Assembly: GCA_017629275.1 (NCBI GenBank) | Contig: JAGBXM010000008.1 | Location: forward strand, 1-33,433 | DNA length: 33,433 nt | Source: Clostridia bacterium | Lineage (GTDB): Bacteria > Bacillota > Clostridia > Oscillospirales > Acutalibacteraceae | Direction of reading: 5' to 3' | Shown here: positions 7,330 to 14,693 of the stretch, piece after piece | Layout of the letters: every line of letters begins with the position of its first letter | How positions within the stretch are numbered: the first letter of the stretch is position 1 | Notes under the pieces: model-generated | Seen by the model: the letters and a program-made list of their open reading frames with translations, nothing else | What the model was told of the DNA's origin: nothing | The model's database searches: none | Position numbers and translations under genes: made by a program

Positions 7330-8169
7330 ATGGCAAAAGAATTAACTAAAGCAGGGGAAGCCGAACGCAGTATAAATAAAAAATTCCGTAAAGAGATATG
7401 GAACAGATTTATTGAAGCGGTCAAAAATTATAAGCTTATCGACGAAGGCGACAAGATTGCCGTTTGTATTTCGGGCGGTAAAGACTCAATGATGTTGGCT
7501 GTGTTAATGAAAATGCTTCAAAAATACAGTGAAGTAAAGTTTGATTTACAATACATTGTGATGGATCCGGGTTATAATCCCGAAAATCGCAAAAAAATTG
7601 AAGACAATGCAAAGATTTTGGAAATTCCCATTCACGTTTTCGAAACCGACATTTTTGAAATTGCCGATAACGTAACTGAATCTCCGTGTTATCTGTGTGC
7701 GAGAATGAGAAGGGGACATCTTTATGCCGAAGCAAAAAAATATGGATGTAATAAAATTGCGTTAGGTCATCATTTAAGTGACGTTATAGAAACCACTTTG
7801 ATGGGAATGATGTACGGCTCACAGATTCAGGGTATGTTGCCGAGATTAAAATCAACTAATTTTGAAGGAATGGAACTTATCCGTCCTCTTTACTGTATTT
7901 TAGAGGACGATATTATCCGTTGGACAAATTATAACGAGCTTTCATTTATCGCCTGTGCCTGTAAACTGACGGCCAGAGCCGCCGTCAATGAGGACGCTTC
8001 AAAACGTCGCGAAATAAAATTGTTAATCAAGGAATTAAAGAAGAAAAATCCCGATATTGAAAAGAATCTTTTTAACAGTATTCACCGTTGTAACGTTGAT
8101 ACCTTGGTAGGATATAAATTAGGGGACGAGATGCATTCATTTTTAGAAAGATTCGACAGAAAAATTTAA
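7330..8169 (+). CDS. TtcA-family tRNA 2-thiolation PP-loop ATPase
   Basis: A 279-residue N-type ATP pyrophosphatase of the TtcA/TtuA group, which installs 2-thio groups on tRNA using an iron-sulfur cluster. The PP-loop is S48-G-G-K-D-S53. Cysteines C120 and C123 in P-C-Y-L-C-A-R-M-R-R-G match the TtcA pair, and C209/C211 offer a further ligand. The G-H-H-L-S-D-V-I-E-T block (146-155) is also typical. AAAGG at about 7317-7321 is the ribosome binding site. The precise target base (cytidine 32 or another) cannot be assigned, so no gene symbol is given. It is the last gene before the paired palindromes that precede dnaA. Confidence 0.88.
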   Translation: MAKELTKAGEAERSINKKFRKEIWNRFIEAVKNYKLIDEGDKIAVCISGGKDSMMLAVLMKMLQKYSEVKFDLQYIVMDPGYNPENRKKIEDNAKILEIPIHVFETDIFEIADNVTESPCYLCARMRRGHLYAEAKKYGCNKIALGHHLSDVIETTLMGMMYGSQIQGMLPRLKSTNFEGMELIRPLYCILEDDIIRWTNYNELSFIACACKLTARAAVNEDASKRREIKLLIKELKKKNPDIEKNLFNSIHRCNVDTLVGYKLGDEMHSFLERFDRKI

Positions 8170-8174
8170 TAAAA

Positions 8175-8208
8175 TTTAATATTTAATAATAAATTATTAA
8201 ATATTAAA
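8175..8208. repeat. All-A/T inverted repeat (16-bp arms) upstream of dnaA
   Basis: The arms 8175-8190 and 8193-8208 are perfect reverse complements made only of A and T, with a 2-nt centre. It begins 6 bases after the ttcA stop. It may be part of a terminator or a cruciform-prone element. Confidence 0.85.
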
Positions 8209-8220
8209 AACGTATTTAAA

Positions 8221-8265
8221 AATATCCTCAAAATTTGCAAATTTTGAGGATATTTTATTGTTTTT
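8221..8265 (+). terminator. 34-bp perfect palindrome, likely terminator after ttcA
   Basis: The arms 8221-8236 and 8239-8254 are perfectly complementary around a GC centre, so all 34 bases form one palindrome. It is followed by a T-rich stretch to 8265. This fits intrinsic termination of the upstream operon just before the dnaA promoter. Confidence 0.8.
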
Positions 8266-8269
8266 ATGC

Positions 8270-8298
8270 TTGAAAAAATATTGATTTTATGGTAAAAT
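8270..8298 (+). promoter_or_regulatory. Putative dnaA promoter
   Basis: TTGAAA (8270-8275) and TAAAAT (8293-8298) have a 17-base spacer. This would give dnaA an untranslated leader of about 165 nt. Confidence 0.6.
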
Positions 8299-8473
8299 TT
8301 TAGATGGATATTTATGCTCTTTTTAAAGTTTTAAACAAGTCGCTTTTATATTGATAAAATTAACCTGGAACCGATAAAAAGGGCTTTATTTTAAGATTTT
8401 ATTTTTGAAATCTGTGAGTAATAACTTAACTGATATGTATGTACCGCAAAACAAAAAAGAAAGGATGTAAAAA
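8299..8473 (+). other. dnaA leader region (rest of the 304-bp gene-free gap)
   Basis: This A/T-rich stretch has no open reading frame I believe in and no consensus TTATCCACA DnaA box. It ends in the AAGGATG ribosome binding site of dnaA. I see no known riboswitch. Confidence 0.5.
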
Positions 8474-9784
8474 ATGGCTATAAATTCTATTAAAGATTTA
8501 TGGAATCAAATATGTGAATACTGTAAACAGAACAATAAAATATCCGAAGTCGGAATAAATACCTGGATAATTGATCTATATCCTGTTTCAACCGACGACG
8601 GTAAACTGATATTGGCAGCAAATAATGATTATAAAAAGAAAACGGTTGACAGTTATTATAAAAAAATATTGGAAGAATCCTGCGAAGCTGTTTCGGGACT
8701 TCCAATGCAGATCGAAATAATTGTCAGAGAAGCCAAACAGGAAGTAAAATCGGTTGAAGAAAAAATTAATACTTCGGATGAAGAATATACTTTTGAAAAT
8801 TTTGTAATAGGTGAATCAAATAAAATGGCACACGCCGCGGCAATGGCGGTTGCAAAAAAACCTATCAGAAACCGATATAATCCGTTGGTTCTTTACGGTA
8901 ATTCAGGTGTTGGTAAAACTCACTTGATGTCGGCCATTAAAAACAGTATAAGCAAAAACTTCCCGGAACTTAAAATTGAATTTTTAAGAGCAGAGGAATT
9001 CGGTAATGAACTGTTTTTAGCCTTCCGTAATCAGACCACCGATCTTTTTCACGAGAGATTCCGCTCAGTTGATGTGTTATTACTTGACGATATTCATTTT
9101 ATTGCCGGTAAAGACGTTATGCAGGAAGAATTTTTTAATACCTTTAATGCGCTTTATCCCGATAAACAGATCGTTGTAACCTCCGACCGTCCTCCTAAAG
9201 AAATAAAGACGCTTGAAGAAAGAATCCGCAGCCGTTTTGAAAGTGGAATGTTGGTTGATATTCAACAACCCGACTTTGAAACCAGAGTAAATATTTTAAA
9301 GAATAAATCAATTCAGTTGGGTGTCGATATTGACGACGAAATTATTTATTTTATTGCCGAACAGATCAAAGCTAACATACGTCAGCTTGAAGGTATGATA
9401 AATAAACTCCAGGGATATACATTGCTCGATGCAGGTAAAATTACAATGCCAATTGTTCAGCGTTTTATCCGTGACGTTGTAAGTGAAACGGTTCCTGATC
9501 CTATTACGGTTGAAAGAATCGTTGAAGAAGTAGCACGTACCTATAACGTTCCTTCTGAAGATATTTTCTCTAAAAAGAAAACTGCGGATGTTGCTCACGC
9601 AAGACAAATATCAATGTATATTGTTGATAAAACAATGAAGCTCTCTTCAACCGAAATCGGTAAAAGATTCAATAAACATCATACAACCATTCTTTATACC
9701 GTTTCAAAAGTAGACGAAATGCTCAAATTTAATGATTCTGAAAGGAATCTGGTTGAAGATATTATTAAAAACATTCAATCTTAA
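8474..9784 (+). CDS. dnaA: Chromosomal replication initiator DnaA
   Basis: DnaA is the AAA+ ATPase that binds DnaA boxes at oriC and opens the duplex. The 436 residues include domain I (1 to about 80), a short linker, the AAA+ core with Walker A G142-N-S-G-V-G-K-T-H150 and Walker B L-L-L-D-D (202-206), and the C-terminal helix-turn-helix (about 345-436). The start is supported by AAGGATG, 5 to 10 bases upstream. One oddity is in the DNA-contact signature. The usual G-G-R-D-H-T-T-V is replaced by N400-K-H-H-T-T-I, one residue shorter and with His at the place of the conserved Asp. The gene leads the classic dnaA-dnaN-rlbA-recF-remB-gyrBA order. Confidence 0.98.
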   Translation: MAINSIKDLWNQICEYCKQNNKISEVGINTWIIDLYPVSTDDGKLILAANNDYKKKTVDSYYKKILEESCEAVSGLPMQIEIIVREAKQEVKSVEEKINTSDEEYTFENFVIGESNKMAHAAAMAVAKKPIRNRYNPLVLYGNSGVGKTHLMSAIKNSISKNFPELKIEFLRAEEFGNELFLAFRNQTTDLFHERFRSVDVLLLDDIHFIAGKDVMQEEFFNTFNALYPDKQIVVTSDRPPKEIKTLEERIRSRFESGMLVDIQQPDFETRVNILKNKSIQLGVDIDDEIIYFIAEQIKANIRQLEGMINKLQGYTLLDAGKITMPIVQRFIRDVVSETVPDPITVERIVEEVARTYNVPSEDIFSKKKTADVAHARQISMYIVDKTMKLSSTEIGKRFNKHHTTILYTVSKVDEMLKFNDSERNLVEDIIKNIQS

Positions 9785-10038
9785 CTCAAGGTTACCTTTG
9801 TTTACATAATTTGAGAAGTTATCCACATTTTCACAGAAGTTCACAAGCATTTTTCCACAACAAAGTGAATTGTCGAATTTTGAAAAATTTTATCAACAAC
9901 CTTGTGAATTAGATGTTGATAAATTTATAATTGATTTTTACTTTATTTATCAGCAAAAACAGCGTTTTCCTAGTTTTCCTTACACACTACTATAACTAAT
10001 ATTTTTTAACAAATTATTTAAGTGAGGTATTTTAAAAT
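9785..10038. other. oriC: Putative oriC (dnaA-dnaN intergenic region)
   Basis: The 254-bp gap between dnaA and dnaN holds a perfect DnaA box TTATCCACA (9819-9827). Near-consensus boxes are TTTTCCACA (9851-9859), TTATCAACA (9890-9898), the same on the minus strand (9914-9922) and TTATCAGCA (9947-9955). A/T-rich DNA then extends to 10020, as expected of an unwinding element. C-T-A-type triplets at about 9987-10001 resemble the DnaA-trio of Bacillus oriC. The position and the box cluster make this the best candidate origin; strand asymmetry was not computed. Confidence 0.82.
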
Positions 10039-11145
10039 ATGAGATTTTTGGTTGAAAGAGAAAAATTATGTGAAGCAGTTACAAATCTCTCACGTGCAGT
10101 TGCAACTAAGGCAACGTTTCCTGTTTTGGAAGGTATACACATGACGGCTTCTTCGGAAGGTTTAAAGATGATGGCATACAATCTTGAAATAGGTATGACC
10201 AAAACTATTGATATAACCTGCGCCGAAGAAGGAAGTATTGTTTTTAAAGCAAAGCTTTTGGGTGATATTTTAAGAAGTATGACGGGTGATACCGTTTCTT
10301 TTGAAGTAAACGACCGTCTTGTATGTAAAATTAAAAGCGGTTCTACAATGTTCGATATTATGGGTATGCCGGCTAACGATTTTCCCGAGATGCCGACCAT
10401 TGATGACTGTGAGCGTTTGGTATTTCCTTGTGAAACCTTAAAGGATATGGTACGCCAGACCATTTTTGCAACCGCCGCGGCCGATGCACAAAAACCTATT
10501 CTGACCGGTCTTTTGTTTGATATTGAAGAAGATAACGTTAAGGTTATCGGTGTTGACGGTTACCGTCTTGCGGTCAGAAAGCAGATGTTGAATCTCGGTA
10601 AAAAGATGGCATTTGTAATTTCGGCAAAGACTATCGGTGAAGCCGTTAAAATTATTAAAGAAGATGAAGAAAATATTGAATTTTTCGTTGGCCGCCGTCA
10701 CGTTGCAATGAGTATTGACGGTTATTCGATAATTTCAAGAAAAATTGAAGGCGAATTTATTGATTATAAAAAGATTATGCCTTCTTCATTCTCGACATCT
10801 TTAAAGGTTAATACCAAAGATATTACTTCGGCAATTGAAAGAATTTCGCTTATTATTAACGATCAGCTTAAAACTCCTATGAGATGTAAGATTGAAGCTG
10901 ATGAAATTGTTTTCTCTTGTGCTACTGCTTTGGGTCGTGCAACCGATTCTTATAAAACCGACGTTCAGGGTGAACAGTTTGAGATCGGTATTAATAACAG
11001 ATTTTTAACCGATGCTTTAAAGGCTTGTGAAACTGACGAGGCAGTTATCAATTTTAACGGATCGTTCGCTTCGGTAATTATTTTACCGATTGAGGGTGAC
11101 GATTTCGTTTATATGGTAATGCCGATGAAATTGAAGGCGGAATAA
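10039..11145 (+). CDS. dnaN: DNA polymerase III sliding clamp (beta subunit)
   Basis: DnaN forms the dimeric ring that tethers DNA polymerase III and other partners to DNA. The protein is 368 residues, the usual length for three tandem clamp folds. The start M-R-F-L-V-E-R-E-K-L and the end in V-Y-M-V-M-P-M-K-L match the family; the C-terminal M-P-M-(R/K)-L forms part of the partner-binding pocket. G-V-D-G-Y-R-L-A near residue 175 is also diagnostic. A GAGG site precedes the ATG. The stop codon overlaps the next start by one base (TAATG at 11143-11147), so translation of rlbA is coupled. Confidence 0.97.
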   Translation: MRFLVEREKLCEAVTNLSRAVATKATFPVLEGIHMTASSEGLKMMAYNLEIGMTKTIDITCAEEGSIVFKAKLLGDILRSMTGDTVSFEVNDRLVCKIKSGSTMFDIMGMPANDFPEMPTIDDCERLVFPCETLKDMVRQTIFATAAADAQKPILTGLLFDIEEDNVKVIGVDGYRLAVRKQMLNLGKKMAFVISAKTIGEAVKIIKEDEENIEFFVGRRHVAMSIDGYSIISRKIEGEFIDYKKIMPSSFSTSLKVNTKDITSAIERISLIINDQLKTPMRCKIEADEIVFSCATALGRATDSYKTDVQGEQFEIGINNRFLTDALKACETDEAVINFNGSFASVIILPIEGDDFVYMVMPMKLKAE

Positions 11146-11354
11146 TGGAAGAAATTAAAATTTATACGGATTATATTAAATTAGACGATCTTTTAAAGTT
11201 TGCAGGTATGCTCGGCACCGGCGGTATGGCCAAGGCCGTTATTCAGGACGGATTGGTAAAGGTCGACGGTGAGGTTTGTACTATGCGCGGTAAAAAGTTA
11301 AAGGGCGGTGAAACCGTTTCTTTTAACGGACAGACCGTGAAGGTCGTAAAATAA
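11145..11354 (+). CDS. rlbA: S4-domain RNA-binding protein RlbA (YaaA)
   Basis: A 69-residue protein consisting of one S4-like RNA-binding fold, found between dnaN and recF in most Firmicutes and linked to ribosome assembly. The core L-D-D-L-L-K-F-A-G and the following V-K-V-D-G-E-V block are typical; the charged R-G-K-K-L segment probably contacts RNA. It overlaps dnaN and recF by one base at each end (TAATG junctions), so all three are probably translated in series from one message. There is no independent ribosome binding site. Confidence 0.93.
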   Translation: MEEIKIYTDYIKLDDLLKFAGMLGTGGMAKAVIQDGLVKVDGEVCTMRGKKLKGGETVSFNGQTVKVVK

Positions 11355-12427
11355 TGGTATTTAAAAACTTAACCCTTCAGAATTTCAGAAACTTTCAATA
11401 TGAAAATTTTGAATTTGATAAGGGTATGAACGTTATTTACGGACAAAATGCTCAAGGCAAAACTAATATTTTAGAGGCTTTATGGCTTTTTACGGGTGCT
11501 AAAAGTTTTCGTTCCTCAAAAGACAGTGAGCTTATAAAATTTCAGGAAACGTCGGCTAAAATTGATTTAAAATTTTTTGCCGAAAACCGTGAGCAGGAAT
11601 GTACAATAAATATAAATAAAAGCCGAAGTGCCATACTGAATGGAGTTGAACATAATTCAACCTTAGGTATTGTCGGAAAAATAAATGCCATTGTTTTTTC
11701 ACCGAATGATCTGAATATTATCAAAGACGGACCCGTTTTCAGAAGAAAATTTATGGATACATGTCTTTGTCAGCTTTATCCTGCTTATTTGGGTGTATCA
11801 AAAAGATACGTTAAAGCGCTCGATCAACGCAACAGTATTTTAAAAAATCTTAAATTTAATCCAAATATGGAAGAATTTATCGAAGATTTTGAGAAAGAAT
11901 TAGCGGTTTGCGGTGCGTCAATAATTAAATATCGAAAAAGGTTCGTAGAAGAATTAAATAAATATTTACCGAAAATTTTTTCGGGTATTTCCGAAGGAAA
12001 AGAAAAAATTTTTATCTTTTATGATACGTCGGCCGGTGAAAATGAGGAAGAATTTTTAGATTCACTTAAAAAATCCCGTTTTGTTGATATGCAACAACAG
12101 TCGACCACCATCGGTCCTCACCGAGATGACCTGAATATTGAAATAAATAATATTTCAGCCCGTGTTTTTGGGTCACAGGGTCAAAAACGTTCGGCGGCGT
12201 TGGCATTGAAGTTAAGTGAATCGGCCGTTATTTCCGAAATTACGGGTAATACACCGATAGCCCTCCTGGACGACGTAATGAGTGAGCTTGATATTTCCCG
12301 TCAAAATTATATTTTAAATCATATTGACGGTTGGCAGGTGTTTTTAACCTGCTGTGATATTGCCAATACAAAAAATCTTACCAACGGCAAGATTTTTGAA
12401 ATTGAAAACGGTAAAATCAAACTTTAA
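11354..12427 (+). CDS. recF: DNA repair and recombination ATPase RecF
   Basis: RecF is an SMC-like ATPase that, with RecO and RecR, loads RecA at single-strand gaps. The 357 residues contain Walker A G30-Q-N-A-Q-G-K-T37 near the start, the ABC-type signature around G-S-Q-G-Q-K-R in the last third, and the Walker B/D-loop L-L-D-D-V-M-S-E-L-D. The T-I-G-P-H-R-D-D-L block before the signature is characteristic of RecF. Start and stop agree with the family. The gene overlaps rlbA by one base and is followed 8 nt later by remB. Confidence 0.97.
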   Translation: MVFKNLTLQNFRNFQYENFEFDKGMNVIYGQNAQGKTNILEALWLFTGAKSFRSSKDSELIKFQETSAKIDLKFFAENREQECTININKSRSAILNGVEHNSTLGIVGKINAIVFSPNDLNIIKDGPVFRRKFMDTCLCQLYPAYLGVSKRYVKALDQRNSILKNLKFNPNMEEFIEDFEKELAVCGASIIKYRKRFVEELNKYLPKIFSGISEGKEKIFIFYDTSAGENEEEFLDSLKKSRFVDMQQQSTTIGPHRDDLNIEINNISARVFGSQGQKRSAALALKLSESAVISEITGNTPIALLDDVMSELDISRQNYILNHIDGWQVFLTCCDIANTKNLTNGKIFEIENGKIKL

Positions 12428-12435
12428 TTTTTGGA

Positions 12436-12711
12436 GTGATAATTATTTATCTACATTTAGGTCAGGATACCGTCGTTAAATTCGACAGTATTGTGGGAAT
12501 TTTTGATATGGATACCACTACGGTTTCAAAATTTTCACGCGAATTTTTATCACGTTCCGAAAAACAAAAAAACGTTATCAACGTTTCGTTTGAATTACCT
12601 AAATCTTTTATTGTTTGTAACGAAAACGGTCAGCTTAAAACCTATATTTCACAGTTGTCCTCGACTACGTTACAAAAAAGAGTTTTGTCAAATAAATTAT
12701 TTATAGAATAA
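12436..12711 (+). CDS. remB: RemB/YaaB-like DUF370 protein (start codon uncertain)
   Basis: A short protein of the RemA/RemB (DUF370) family, whose RemA member is a DNA-binding activator of matrix genes in Bacillus subtilis; the role of the recF-gyrB-linked copy is less clear. Conserved features are Y-L-H-L-G near the start, V-G-I-F-D, L-P-K-S-F and I-S-Q-L-S-S-T-T-L-Q-K-R. The coordinates use the first usable GTG (12436), giving 91 residues, but that codon overlaps the ribosome binding site (GGAG, 12433-12436). Family members normally begin M-Y-L-H, and the codon before Y-L-H is ATT at 12445, 8 bases from the GGAG. Initiation at that ATT is therefore plausible. The gene lies in its usual place between recF and gyrB. 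Confidence 0.88.
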   Translation: MIIIYLHLGQDTVVKFDSIVGIFDMDTTTVSKFSREFLSRSEKQKNVINVSFELPKSFIVCNENGQLKTYISQLSSTTLQKRVLSNKLFIE

Positions 12712-12735
12712 AAACCTTTTAAAAAGGAGAAAAAA

Positions 12736-14676
12736 ATGAGTAACGACATTAAAACACCTGTGACCGACAATTATGACGAAAGTTCTATACAGGTATTGGA
12801 AGGACTTGAAGCGGTCAGAAAACGTCCCGGTATGTATATCGGTTCGACCGGTGAACGCGGTTTACACCATCTTGTTTATGAAATCGTTGATAACTCTATC
12901 GACGAAGCTTTGGCAGGATACTGTGATACCATTACCGTTGATATTTTAGACGACGGTATTATCCGCGTAACCGATAACGGACGTGGTATACCCGTCGGTA
13001 TCAACCCGCAAAAAGGTATTCCGACCGTTACGGTCGTATTTACTATTCTGCATGCAGGCGGTAAATTCGGCGGCAGCGGTTATAAAGTATCGGGCGGTCT
13101 GCACGGTGTCGGTGCCTCGGTTGTTAACGCTTTGTCAACCTGGCTTGAGGTAGAAGTAAAAGACGGTAAAAATATTCACCATCAACGTTATGAAAAGGGT
13201 AATATTGCAACCGAACTGAAAATAATCGGTGAAACAAACGAAACAGGTACAACCGTTACCTTTAAACCCGATCCGACCATTTTTACCGATACCACTACCT
13301 ATGATTATGAAATATTGGAAAAGCGACTTCGTGAACAGGCATTCCTTAATGCAGGTGTAAAAATCGTTTTGACCGATAAGCGTACCGGCGGTTTTCCGCA
13401 GAGAACCGACGAGTTCCATTATGAAGGCGGTATAAAATCTTACGTTGAGTTCCTTTTGGAAGGTACTAAGGGTGAGAGTCTTAATAAAGAGGTTATTTAT
13501 TTTAATACCGAGGTTAACGATCAGACTGCTGAAATTGCAATGGTTTGGTCGACTAAGGACTCTAAAATAATGTCGTTTGCCAATACGCTTTACACCGTCG
13601 ACGGCGGTACCCACGAGCAGGGCTTTAAGCAGTCAGTGGCTAATACTGTTAATAAATTTGCATTTGATTTTAAACACCTTAAAGAAGGAAATAAACGTCT
13701 TAAGGGTGATGATATTTGCGAAGGTCTGGTAGCTGTTGTTTCGGTCAAGCTTTCGGATGCACAGTTTGAAAGTCAGACCAAGGCAAAGTTGGGTAACACT
13801 TCAATCGGTAAGGTTGTTCGTGAAATGGTCAACGAAAAGCTTTACCGTTTCCTTGAAGAAAATCCCCAGGAAGCCAAGAAGATTATTGATAAGATTATTG
13901 CTTATTCAAATGCGCGTGAAGCAGCTCAAGCCGCTTTGGAAGCCTCTTTGAAAAAGGCAGGTATCGGCGGCGGTAAGACCAGAATGCCCGAAAAACTGAC
14001 CGACTGTATCTCGACCGATGCAACCAAGACCGAAATTTACATCGTCGAGGGTGATTCTGCAGGCGGCTCGGCAGTTGAAGGCAGAAACTCGACCTATCAG
14101 GCAATTTTGCCCTTGTGGGGTAAAATGCTCAACGTTGAAAAGGCAAGAGACGACAAGGTCTACGGAAATGATAAGCTGACTCCCGTTATCATTGCTTTGG
14201 GTACGGGTATCGGTGACAACTTTAATATTGAAAAGCTTCGTTACGATAAAATTGTTATTATGGCCGATGCTGACGTCGACGGTAGCCACATCAGAACACT
14301 GTTGTTGACCTTCTTCTTCAGATATATGCCTGAGCTTATTGAAACGGGTCATATTTATCTCGCACAACCGCCGCTTTACAGAATTTCAAAGGGTAAACAG
14401 CACTTTGATGCTTTTACCGATGAAGAAAAGGCAATGTATATTGATCAATTAGGCGGACAGGCCGACGTTCAGCGTTATAAAGGTCTTGGTGAAATGGACC
14501 CCGATCAGCTTTGGGAGACCACACTTGACCCCGAACGCAGAACAATGTTACGAGTAACTATGGCTGATGCTGAGATTGCTGACCGTACTTTTAGTATTCT
14601 GATGGGTGACGAGGTTGAACCCAGACGTCAGTTTATCGAAGAAAATGCTCAGTTTGCAACTGATCTTGATATTTAA
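12736..14676 (+). CDS. gyrB: DNA gyrase subunit B
   Basis: GyrB is the ATPase half of gyrase, the type IIA topoisomerase that introduces negative supercoils. The 646 residues show the GHKL ATP fold with E-I-V-D-N-S-I-D-E-A (49-58), D-N-G-R-G-I-P, and G-G-L-H-G-V-G-A-S-V-V-N-A-L-S. The TOPRIM residues E-G-D-S-A-G-G-S-A and D-A-D-V-D-G-S-H-I-R and the C-terminal Q-R-Y-K-G-L-G-E-M block are also present. AAAGGAG before the ATG is a strong ribosome binding site. The length is that of the short Gram-positive GyrB, without the extra domain of enterobacteria. gyrA starts 17 nt downstream. Confidence 0.98.
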   Translation: MSNDIKTPVTDNYDESSIQVLEGLEAVRKRPGMYIGSTGERGLHHLVYEIVDNSIDEALAGYCDTITVDILDDGIIRVTDNGRGIPVGINPQKGIPTVTVVFTILHAGGKFGGSGYKVSGGLHGVGASVVNALSTWLEVEVKDGKNIHHQRYEKGNIATELKIIGETNETGTTVTFKPDPTIFTDTTTYDYEILEKRLREQAFLNAGVKIVLTDKRTGGFPQRTDEFHYEGGIKSYVEFLLEGTKGESLNKEVIYFNTEVNDQTAEIAMVWSTKDSKIMSFANTLYTVDGGTHEQGFKQSVANTVNKFAFDFKHLKEGNKRLKGDDICEGLVAVVSVKLSDAQFESQTKAKLGNTSIGKVVREMVNEKLYRFLEENPQEAKKIIDKIIAYSNAREAAQAALEASLKKAGIGGGKTRMPEKLTDCISTDATKTEIYIVEGDSAGGSAVEGRNSTYQAILPLWGKMLNVEKARDDKVYGNDKLTPVIIALGTGIGDNFNIEKLRYDKIVIMADADVDGSHIRTLLLTFFFRYMPELIETGHIYLAQPPLYRISKGKQHFDAFTDEEKAMYIDQLGGQADVQRYKGLGEMDPDQLWETTLDPERRTMLRVTMADAEIADRTFSILMGDEVEPRRQFIEENAQFATDLDI

Positions 14677-14693
14677 GGAAGGAGGAGTTAAAA

